The notes beneath the pieces were generated by a model, which saw nothing but the letters and a program-made list of their open reading frames with translations, was not told where the DNA came from and made no database searches. Below are positions 57,447 through 64,000 of a DNA stretch of 64,000 bases, piece after piece. Positions within the stretch are counted from its first letter, which is position 1, and each line of letters starts with the position of its first letter. This DNA comes from Methylobacterium gregans. GTDB taxonomy: Bacteria; Pseudomonadota; Alphaproteobacteria; Rhizobiales; Beijerinckiaceae. Both the position numbers and the translations under genes were made by a program. The stretch is from positions 47,788 to 111,787 of the forward strand of contig NZ_BPQM01000041.1 in the NCBI RefSeq assembly GCF_022179245.1. Reading direction: 5' to 3'.

Positions 57447-58916
57447 CTACCGGAACGGCGGCTCGTCGAAGCTGCGGAGCTTGCGCGAGTGCAGGCCATT
57501 CCGGTCGGCGCGCAGCACGTCGAGGGCGGCGAGGCCGATGCGCAGGTGCTCGCCGACCGCCCGCTCGTAGAAGGCGTTGGCGGCGCCCGGCAGCTTGATC
57601 TCGCCGTGGAGCGGCTTGTCCGAGATGCAGAGCAGCGTGCCGTAGGGCACGCGCAGGCGGTAGCCCTGCGCGGCGATCGTACCGCTCTCCATGTCGACGC
57701 CGATGGCGCGGCTGAGGTTGATCACCCGTCGCTCCTGGGTGAAGCGCAGCTCCCAGTTGCGGTCGTCGTAGGTGACCACCGTACCGGTGCGCAGGCGCCG
57801 CTTGAGGGCGTCGCCGTCCTCGCCCGTGACCTCGGCGGCGGCGGCCTGGAGGGCGAGCTGCACCTCGGCCAGCGCCGGCACCGGCACGTCCGGCGGCACC
57901 AGCGCGTCGAGGATGCGGTCGCGCCGGAGATAGCCGTGGGCCAGCACGTAGTCGCCCATGCGCTGCGACTGCCGCAGGCCGCCGCAATGGCCGACCATCA
58001 GCCAGCAATGCGGACGCAGCACCGCGAGATGATCGGTGATCGTCTTCGCGTTGGAGGGGCCGACGCCGATATTGACGAGCGTCGTGCCCTGCATCGCGCC
58101 GTCCGGCCCCCGCGCCACGAGGTGGTAGGCCGGCATCTGGAAGCGGTGCCAGGGCGAGGCCGCGATGAGGGCGGCCGGGTCGGCCGAGGCCGCCTCGCCC
58201 CGCGTCACCCGCACGCCGCCGGGCAGGATCAGTTCCTCGAACCCCTCCGCGCCCGAGGCCAGCCGCTCCAGCCCGTGCCGCACGAACTGATCGACGTAGC
58301 GATGGTAGTTGGTCAGCAGGATCCAGGGCTGCACGCAGGCCCAGTCGCTGCCGGTGTAGTGCACGAGGCGGCGGAGCGAGTAGTCCACCCGCACGGCGTC
58401 GAAGAGCGCGAGCGGGCGCGGGGCGTCGCCGCGCTGCTCCCAGAGCCCGTCCGCCACCTCGTCGCCGACGACGGAGAGCAGCGGCACCGGGAACCACGCC
58501 GCGAGATCCGCCCCGTCCGGGGCGCGCCGGCTCGAGCCGATCCCGGCCTCCAGCACATAGGGGTACGGGATCTCCTGGGCGCTCAGACCGACCTCCAGGG
58601 AGACGCCGTAATCCTCCACCAGGGGACGCAGCTGCTGGATCAGGTACTCGCGAAAGTGCGCCGGCTGGGTCACCGTGGTGGCGTAGGTGCCGGGCGCCTG
58701 GAGCTTGCCGGTCGCCCGGCTGATCCGCGGCATCGGCCCGCTCGGCTGGTAGGTGACGCGGATCTCGGGGTAGCGGAACTTCAGCCGCTCGGCCGCGTCC
58801 GGCGGAGGCCCGCCATCGAGGTAGCGCGCCAGCGCGGCCTGAAGGGCCTGGGTCGCCTCAGCGTGCAGGGCGATCAGCCGCTCCACCGCGACGCCGACCT
58901 CGGCAATGGCCTCCAT
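57447..58916 (-). CDS. amn: AMP nucleosidase
   Basis: 489 residues. It splits AMP into adenine and ribose 5-phosphate, a step in purine balance. The N-terminal AMN domain has FRYPEIRVTYQPSGP-like FRYPEIRVTYQPSG and the phosphorylase-like C-terminal domain has MVGHCGGLRQSQRMGDYVLA, TYDDRNWELRFTQERRVINL, GVDMESGTIAAQGYRL and CISDKPLHGEIKLPG. ATG at 58916 has GAGGAA at good spacing; the frame extends to 58964 but adds little. Confidence 0.94.
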   Translation of the reverse strand: MEAIAEVGVAVERLIALHAEATQALQAALARYLDGGPPPDAAERLKFRYPEIRVTYQPSGPMPRISRATGKLQAPGTYATTVTQPAHFREYLIQQLRPLVEDYGVSLEVGLSAQEIPYPYVLEAGIGSSRRAPDGADLAAWFPVPLLSVVGDEVADGLWEQRGDAPRPLALFDAVRVDYSLRRLVHYTGSDWACVQPWILLTNYHRYVDQFVRHGLERLASGAEGFEELILPGGVRVTRGEAASADPAALIAASPWHRFQMPAYHLVARGPDGAMQGTTLVNIGVGPSNAKTITDHLAVLRPHCWLMVGHCGGLRQSQRMGDYVLAHGYLRRDRILDALVPPDVPVPALAEVQLALQAAAAEVTGEDGDALKRRLRTGTVVTYDDRNWELRFTQERRVINLSRAIGVDMESGTIAAQGYRLRVPYGTLLCISDKPLHGEIKLPGAANAFYERAVGEHLRIGLAALDVLRADRNGLHSRKLRSFDEPPFR

Positions 58917-59059
58917 CGGCCGCAATTCCTCGACCAAGCCGCTCTCCTTCCAACACGTCCGCACCCCTTATACCGCGTGGGGTCACTCCGCGCGCGGCTT
59001 GCGGCGCGACCGCTCTTGGCAGAAAGGCGGGCGCGACGCATGACTCGGAAAGGTTTCCC

Positions 59060-59557
59060 GTGAGCCAGCACGACGATTTCGGACCCCGGCCCGGCGAGGA
59101 GAGCGTGACGCTGCCGGAGCGCTTCGACGCGGGCCTCCACTTCATCGGGCGTCTGCGCACGCCCTGGACCCGGCGCGCCGACTGCCCCAAGAACGGGACG
59201 CAGAGCGATGCGGTCTGCACCGCCGTGGTCGATCCGCTCTTCGCTCCCGCGCTCCAGAACGTCACGGGCGCCAGCCACCTGATCCTGCTCTACTGGATGG
59301 ACCGGGCCGACCGCACGCTGGTGCGCCAGCAGCCGCGCCACGCGGAGGGCAGCCGCGGCACCTTCTCGCTGCGCTCGCCGGCCCGCCCAAACCCGATCGC
59401 GCTGGCGGTGGTGGAACTGCTCGGGCGCGAGGGAGACGCCCTGCGGGTACGCGGCCTCGACTGCCTCGACGGCACGCCGCTCCTCGACATCAAGCCGTAC
59501 TACGCCTCCACCGATGCGCGGCCGCAGGCGACCGTCGACCGCGCGGGCACGCGGTGA
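59060..59557 (+). CDS. trmO: tRNA (t6A37) N6-methyltransferase TrmO
   Basis: 165 residues. A SAM-dependent methylase of t6A37 to m6t6A in threonine tRNAs. The TrmO/YaeB fold has FIGRLRTPWTRRADCPKNG, ILLYWMDRADR, GTFSLRSPARPNPIALAVVE and LDGTPLLDIKPYYAS. It starts at GTG 59060. TsaC (475), which makes the t6A precursor, is in this window but unlinked. The next gene starts at the stop codon (GTGA). Confidence 0.93.
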   Translation: MSQHDDFGPRPGEESVTLPERFDAGLHFIGRLRTPWTRRADCPKNGTQSDAVCTAVVDPLFAPALQNVTGASHLILLYWMDRADRTLVRQQPRHAEGSRGTFSLRSPARPNPIALAVVELLGREGDALRVRGLDCLDGTPLLDIKPYYASTDARPQATVDRAGTR

Positions 59558-60255
59558 GGCGGGCTGCGTTGGCCGTCGTGGCGGCCAGCCTCCTCGTCGG
59601 ACTCGGATGGATCCTCGGAGGGGGCCTCCACGGGCCCGTCATGGACGCGCGGCTCTACGGTCAGGGCCGCCGTGTCGCGGTCCAGCAGCATCTCGACGAG
59701 GCGCCCGCCGGCTTCGTGTTCCTGGCCGGCGACAGCCAGGCCGAGTTGCAGAGCCCCGCGCAGCGCCCATGCGGGCTCGAACTCGTCAATGGCGGGGTGA
59801 GCGGCGCGAATGCCGCGGCCTATGCCGAATTCCTCGAGAGCCTGCGCTTTCCCCATCGTGCCCGCGCCGCTGTGCTGGCGATCGGGACGAACGATGTCAT
59901 CGCGAAGAACCATCCGAGTTCGGCCGCGCAGGGGGCGCAGTTCGAGGCGGCGGGCGAACGGATCCTGACCGTACTCATGCGGCACGCGGACAGCGTCGTC
60001 GTCGCGGCGCTGCCGCCGATCGGGCGCGAGCTCGGCGGGCGACTCGATGCGGGCTCGGTCGCGCCCTACACGGCGCTCCTGCGCGCCGTCTGCTCTCGCC
60101 TGGGCTGCCGTGTCACCGATCCCTACGCGACGCTGCGGGACGGGGAAACCGGTTTCGCTAAGCCCGGCTCGATGGGCAACGGGCTGCACATCGCGGCCTA
60201 TCGACCGGCGATGCGGACGCTCGAAGCCGAGATCTGCGGGCCGGTGGGACAGTGA
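59554..60255 (+). CDS. SGNH/GDSL-hydrolase-like protein
   Basis: 233 residues with an N-terminal membrane anchor or signal peptide (LAVVAASLLVGLGWILGGG). SGNH blocks are visible: FLAGDSQAEL (block I, Ser), GGVSGANAAAY (block II, Gly), AIGTNDVI (block III, Asn) and MGNGLHIAAY (block V, His), but the usual Asp of the DxxH motif reads Asn (NGLH). It may act on an acylated sugar or peptidoglycan. The GTG start overlaps the trmO stop by 4 bp. Confidence 0.75.
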   Translation: MRRAALAVVAASLLVGLGWILGGGLHGPVMDARLYGQGRRVAVQQHLDEAPAGFVFLAGDSQAELQSPAQRPCGLELVNGGVSGANAAAYAEFLESLRFPHRARAAVLAIGTNDVIAKNHPSSAAQGAQFEAAGERILTVLMRHADSVVVAALPPIGRELGGRLDAGSVAPYTALLRAVCSRLGCRVTDPYATLRDGETGFAKPGSMGNGLHIAAYRPAMRTLEAEICGPVGQ

Positions 60256-60262
60256 GACGCCC

Positions 60263-63200
60263 TCACGCCTCCCGCGCCGGCGGCCGGATGCGGTAGCAGC
60301 CGACATAAAGCGCGGGGAGGAACAGGAGCGTCAGCGCCGTCGCCGCCAGGATGCCGCCGATCATCGCGTAGGCCATCGGGCCCCAGAACACCTCGCGGGC
60401 GATCGGAATCAGGCCGAGGCTCGCTGCCGCCGCGGTGAGCAGGATCGGCCGCATGCGGTGGCGCGTGGCCTCCACCACGGCGTCCCAGGGCGCCAAGCCC
60501 TCGGCCTCGCACTCCTCGATCTGGCTCACCAAGATCACGGCGTTGCGCACGATGATGCCGATCAGCGCCAGGATGCCGAGGATCGCCACGAAGCCCATCG
60601 GCTTGTCGAAGAGCAGCAACGCCGGCACCACGCCGATCAGGCCGAGCGGGGCCACGGAGAAGACCAGGAGCAACTTCCCGAAGCTCTGGAGCTGGATCAT
60701 CAGAAACACCGCCATGGTCAGCAGCATCACCGGCACCACCGCGGCGATCGGGCCCTGGCCCTTGGCGGCCTCCTCGACGGCGCCGCCGGTCTCCAGCGTG
60801 TAGCCCTCGGGCAGGGCCTTCACGAAGGCGTCGATGTCCGGCTGCAGCGCCGCCACCACGGTTGGCGGCTGCGTCGTGTCGGTGATCGCCGCGCGAACGG
60901 TGATCGTCGCCACGCGGTTGCGCCGCCAGACGATCGGCTGCTCGAGGTCGTAGTCGATCTTGGCGAAGGCCAGGAGCGGCACCGCGGTGCCGTTGGCGAG
61001 CGTCACCTGCAGACTCTGGAGCGTGTCGAGCGAGGTGCGCTCGGCGGCGCGCGCCCGGCCCACCACGTTCACGAGGTAGATCGAGTCGCGCACCTGCGTG
61101 ATCGTGGTGCCGCCGACCACCCCGTTGAGGATGCCCGCGATGTCCTGGCTCGTCACGCCGAGCTGGCGCGCCTTGTCCTGCAGGATCTCCACCCGCAGCA
61201 CCTTGCCGGGCTCGTTCCAATCGAAGGTCGGCACCGCGACGTGCGGGTTCCTCGCCACCACGTTGGCGAGATCGAGCGCGTGCTCGCGCAGCACCTGCAG
61301 GTCCGGCCCGCTCAGGCGGTACTGCACCGGGCGCCCGACCGGAGGGCCAAGGGAAAGCGGATTCACGAACACGTCGGTGCCGACGAAGTCGCGCTTGCCG
61401 ATCTCCTCCAGGCGCTTGAACACGCGGTCTCGCGCCTCCAGCGACTTCGTCACGATGACGATCTGCCCGAAGAAGGCGTTGTTCAGCTGCTGGTCGAGGG
61501 GGAGGTAGAAGCGCACCGCGCCCTGGCCGACATAGGACGACCAGCGCTCGATGTCGGAATCGCCCCGGAGCATCGCCTCGAAGCGGTCCATCTGGGACTG
61601 GGTCTCGGTGATGGTGGCGTTCTGCGGCAGCGTCATGTCGACCAGGATCTCGGTCCGGTCCGAGGCCGGGAAGAACTGCTGCTGGACGTGGGTCATGCCG
61701 AACAGGGCGAGCCCCATCAGCGCGACGCAGGTCGCGACCGTGATCCAGCGGAAGCGCATGGCCACGCGCAGCACGGCCAGGAAGGCGCGGCCGAGCCGGC
61801 CGGGCACGTGCGGCCCCTCATGGCCGTGCTTCTTCATCGTCTTGGGCAAGATGGTCACGCCGATGAGCGGCGCGAACAGCACCGCGACGATCCACGAGAC
61901 CAGGAGCGAGGCCGCGATCACCACGAAGAGCGAGTAGGTGTACTCGCCCGCCGACGAGCCGTTGAAGCCGATCGGCAGGAAGCCCGCCACCGTCACCAGC
62001 GTGCCGGTGAGCATCGGGAAGGCGGTCGAGGTGTAGGCGTAGGTCGCGGCCTTGCGCAGGTTCTCGCCGAGTTCGAGGCGCGCCACCATCATCTCGACGG
62101 TGATCATCGCGTCGTCGACCAAGAGGCCCAGCGCGATGATGAGGGCGCCGAGAGAGATGCGCTGGAGCGTCACGTCCATCACCTGCATCACCACGAAGGT
62201 GATGGCGAGCACCAGAGGGATCGACAGGCTGACCACGAGGCCGGCCCTGAGGCCCAGGCTGACGAAGCTGACCCCCAGCACGATCACCACCGCCTCGACC
62301 AGCGCCTTGGTGAAGCCGCCGACCGCCTCCTCGACGATCTTGGGCTGGTCGGAGACGAGGTGCACGCCGACGCCGATCGGGAGCTTGGCCTCGATCAGCC
62401 GCATGCGCGCCTTCAGGTCGTCGCCGAAATGCAGGAGGTTGGCCGAGGGGCGCATGGCGATCGCGAGGCCAATCGCGGGCTTGCCGTCGACCCGGAACAT
62501 CGCGGCCGGCGGATCCTCGTAGCCGCGGCTGATCTCGGCCACGTCGTAGAGGCGGAAGAAGCGGTCGTTGACCCGGAGATTGAGGCCGAGCAGCGACTCC
62601 TCCGAGGCGAACTGGCCGCTCACCCGCACCGAAACGCGCTCCGGACCCGCCTGGACCACGCCCGAGGCGGTGACCGCGTTCTGCGCCTGGAGCGTGCGGA
62701 TCAGCGACTGGATGTCGATGCCGTAGCCGGCGAGCTTGCGGGTGGCGAAATCGAGGTAGATCGTCTCCTTCTGGGTGCCGAGCAGCAGGGTCTTGCCGAT
62801 GTTGGGCACCTTCAGGATCTCGGTGCGCACGCCCTCGACATAGTCCCGCAGTTGCCGGTGGGTCAGCCCGTCCGCCGTGAAGGCGTAGACGTTGCCGTAG
62901 ACGTCGCCGAACTCGTCGTTGAAGAACGGGCCCTGCACGCCCTGCGGAAAGCTGCCCTGGATGTCGCCCAGGCGCTTGCGCACCTGATAGAAGGCCGGCT
63001 GGATCTCGGCCTTCTTGGTCGTGTCGCGGAACTGCACGAACACGGTCGCGTTGCCGGGCGTCGTGTAGCTGCGCACGTAGTCGAGCGCGTTGATCTGCTG
63101 CAGCTCCTTCTCGATCCGGTCGGTCACCTGCTCCAGCGTGTCGCCGATCGTGGCGCCGGGCCAGACGGCCTGGACCACCATGGTCTTGATCGCGAAGGGC

Positions 63201-63358
63201 GGGTCCTCCTCGCGGCCGAGCTTGCCGTAGGCGAGCGCGCCGGCGAGCAGGCAGACGCCCATCAGGAACCAGACGAAGGAGCGGTGGCCGAGCGCCCAAT
63301 CGGAGAGGTTGAAGCCCTTGCCCGTGCGGGCAGCGGAGGCGTCGCGCGGCGCGTGCAT
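60263..63358 (-). CDS. RND-family efflux permease
   Basis: 1031 residues, inner-membrane proton-driven transporter of the AcrB/MexB type. Helix-4 motif GLLVDDAMITVEMMVARLEL has the two proton-relay Asp. The helix-10 position that is Lys in AcrB is Arg here (GIIVRNAVILVSQIEE), the pattern of the TriC/MexK-like branch. Periplasmic porter domains are complete. The stop of the adaptor gene is next to its start (63358/63359), so the two are cotranscribed. No outer-membrane channel gene is in the window. Substrates are unknown. Confidence 0.94.
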   Translation of the reverse strand: MHAPRDASAARTGKGFNLSDWALGHRSFVWFLMGVCLLAGALAYGKLGREEDPPFAIKTMVVQAVWPGATIGDTLEQVTDRIEKELQQINALDYVRSYTTPGNATVFVQFRDTTKKAEIQPAFYQVRKRLGDIQGSFPQGVQGPFFNDEFGDVYGNVYAFTADGLTHRQLRDYVEGVRTEILKVPNIGKTLLLGTQKETIYLDFATRKLAGYGIDIQSLIRTLQAQNAVTASGVVQAGPERVSVRVSGQFASEESLLGLNLRVNDRFFRLYDVAEISRGYEDPPAAMFRVDGKPAIGLAIAMRPSANLLHFGDDLKARMRLIEAKLPIGVGVHLVSDQPKIVEEAVGGFTKALVEAVVIVLGVSFVSLGLRAGLVVSLSIPLVLAITFVVMQVMDVTLQRISLGALIIALGLLVDDAMITVEMMVARLELGENLRKAATYAYTSTAFPMLTGTLVTVAGFLPIGFNGSSAGEYTYSLFVVIAASLLVSWIVAVLFAPLIGVTILPKTMKKHGHEGPHVPGRLGRAFLAVLRVAMRFRWITVATCVALMGLALFGMTHVQQQFFPASDRTEILVDMTLPQNATITETQSQMDRFEAMLRGDSDIERWSSYVGQGAVRFYLPLDQQLNNAFFGQIVIVTKSLEARDRVFKRLEEIGKRDFVGTDVFVNPLSLGPPVGRPVQYRLSGPDLQVLREHALDLANVVARNPHVAVPTFDWNEPGKVLRVEILQDKARQLGVTSQDIAGILNGVVGGTTITQVRDSIYLVNVVGRARAAERTSLDTLQSLQVTLANGTAVPLLAFAKIDYDLEQPIVWRRNRVATITVRAAITDTTQPPTVVAALQPDIDAFVKALPEGYTLETGGAVEEAAKGQGPIAAVVPVMLLTMAVFLMIQLQSFGKLLLVFSVAPLGLIGVVPALLLFDKPMGFVAILGILALIGIIVRNAVILVSQIEECEAEGLAPWDAVVEATRHRMRPILLTAAAASLGLIPIAREVFWGPMAYAMIGGILAATALTLLFLPALYVGCYRIRPPAREA

Positions 63359-64000
63359 CTAGAGGGCCTCGTCGGCGAGCCGGACCGTCTGACCCTCGCC
63401 CAGGGAATGTGTGCCGGCCACCACCACGCGCTCGCCGGGCTCGACGCCGGCCGTCAGCGCAGCGAAGCCGTGGCGGCGCCCGGCGACCTCGACGGGGCGG
63501 CGCGCGACCCGGGTGCCGGCAGCGTCCACGATCCAGACCGCGTCGCGTCCCTCGGCCGAGAGGATGGCGGTCTCGGGCAGGACGACGTGGGGCGCGACCT
63601 TGCGGGTCAGATCGACCGTGATGGTCGCGCCGAGACGGAAGGCGGCCGGCGGGTCCTGCAGCGTCATGCGGATGCGGCGGGTGCGGGTGCTCGCATCGGC
63701 GAAGGGCGCGACCTCGCGCACCGTGCCGGTCGCGGTGACCTCGGGCGCGCTCTGGAGCGCCACGGTGAAGCGCTCGTCGCGCGGCATGGCGCCGAGCAGG
63801 TCCTCGGGGATGTCCACTACCGCCTCGCGGACTTCGGGACGCGCCACCGTCACCACGGTCTGGCCGGCGGTGACGTCCTGGCCGACCTCGGCCCGGCGCT
63901 CGGTGACGACGCCGTCGAAATCGGCGGTCAGCTCGGTGTAGCCGATCTGGTCGCGCGCCTTCTGCAGGCTCGCCCAGATGCGGGCGAGCCTGCAGAAGGC
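63359..64000 (-). CDS. RND periplasmic adaptor (cut by window edge)
   Basis: The last 214 codons of a membrane-fusion protein; the start lies beyond the window. It reads KARDQIGYTELTADFDGVVT, then VGQDVTAGQTVVTVARPEVR, the lipoyl and beta-barrel parts (PEVTATGTVREVAPFADAST, RIRMTLQDPPAAFRLGATIT) and the membrane-proximal domain to GEGQTVRLADEAL. It couples the RND pump to an outer-membrane channel. Codons 1-14 of the visible part (63957-64000) fall in an inverted repeat and may not be reliable. Confidence 0.85.
   Translation of the reverse strand, partial: AFCRLARIWASLQKARDQIGYTELTADFDGVVTERRAEVGQDVTAGQTVVTVARPEVREAVVDIPEDLLGAMPRDERFTVALQSAPEVTATGTVREVAPFADASTRTRRIRMTLQDPPAAFRLGATITVDLTRKVAPHVVLPETAILSAEGRDAVWIVDAAGTRVARRPVEVAGRRHGFAALTAGVEPGERVVVAGTHSLGEGQTVRLADEAL
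63957..64000. repeat. perfect inverted repeat cut by the right edge
   Basis: GCCTTCTGCAGGCTCGCCC (63957-63975) and its exact complement GGGCGAGCCTGCAGAAGGC (63982-64000) flank a 6-base loop. The right arm ends at the last base of the window, so the repeat may continue outside. It lies inside the adaptor coding frame. Confidence 0.8.

Overview
This 64 kb window is GC-rich chromosomal DNA from an alphaproteobacterium of the order Rhizobiales/Hyphomicrobiales, most likely a Methylobacterium/Methylorubrum-type organism. That is inferred from the protein families present (TIGR02301, an ATP12-type F1 assembly factor, PhoX, RT0821/Lpp0805 surface protein, a SleB-type hydrolase), from the suf gene order, and from Irr-type iron boxes. 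Coding density is high and most genes look like single-copy core or near-core genes. I saw no rRNA, tRNA, CRISPR array, intact insertion sequence or prophage.

Region by region: 0-7 kb holds the start of an acyl-CoA dehydrogenase, the t6A tRNA-modification gene tsaC, a wrbA/LysR divergent pair, a soluble three-PAS chemoreceptor, a Gre-fold factor and an AcuI-type reductase. 7-16 kb is envelope related: a secreted protein, a SleB cell-wall hydrolase, a GT61 glycosyltransferase, a 1.1 kb AT-richer non-coding block, and a large FkbH-like HAD protein, followed by a Cys-cluster protein and a class III aminotransferase. 16-27 kb has a Tat metallophosphoesterase, two small secreted proteins, pccB, an ATP12 chaperone, a PhoX phosphatase, parE and an outer-membrane beta-barrel protein. 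27-30 kb carries a DEAD-box helicase and a diguanylate cyclase.

30-38 kb is a complete suf Fe-S assembly operon on the minus strand (IscS-like desulfurase, sufB, a small CxxC protein, sufC, sufD, sufS, a DUF59 protein, an A-type carrier). Two tandem palindromes that fit the Irr box lie upstream, divergent from an alpha/beta hydrolase. 38-43 kb holds one very large gene for a Pls/PosA-type non-ribosomal peptide synthetase, of the same architecture as epsilon-poly-L-lysine synthetase; its product here is unknown. 43-53 kb has a phosphatase, PPK2, fabI, a DnaJ-type chaperone, pdxH, an SDR/secreted protein/NUDIX/TIGR02301 run and an alpha/beta hydrolase-TPR pair. 53-60 kb has rpmJ, a GMC oxidoreductase divergent from a DoxX-cupin-SMP30 operon (possibly a sugar or alcohol oxidation unit), AMP nucleosidase, trmO and an SGNH protein. 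The window ends in an RND efflux pump whose adaptor gene runs off the edge, exactly where a perfect 19-bp inverted repeat is cut by the boundary.

The most interesting items are the PosA-type synthetase, the tandem Irr boxes with the unexplained small CxxC gene inside suf, the stand-alone FkbH protein with its AT-rich leader, the palindrome over the LysR start codon, several strong hairpins (downstream of tsaC, upstream of parE, at the start of a small protein at 51.5 kb), the palindromic element inside the suf operon, and the inverted repeat at the right edge.
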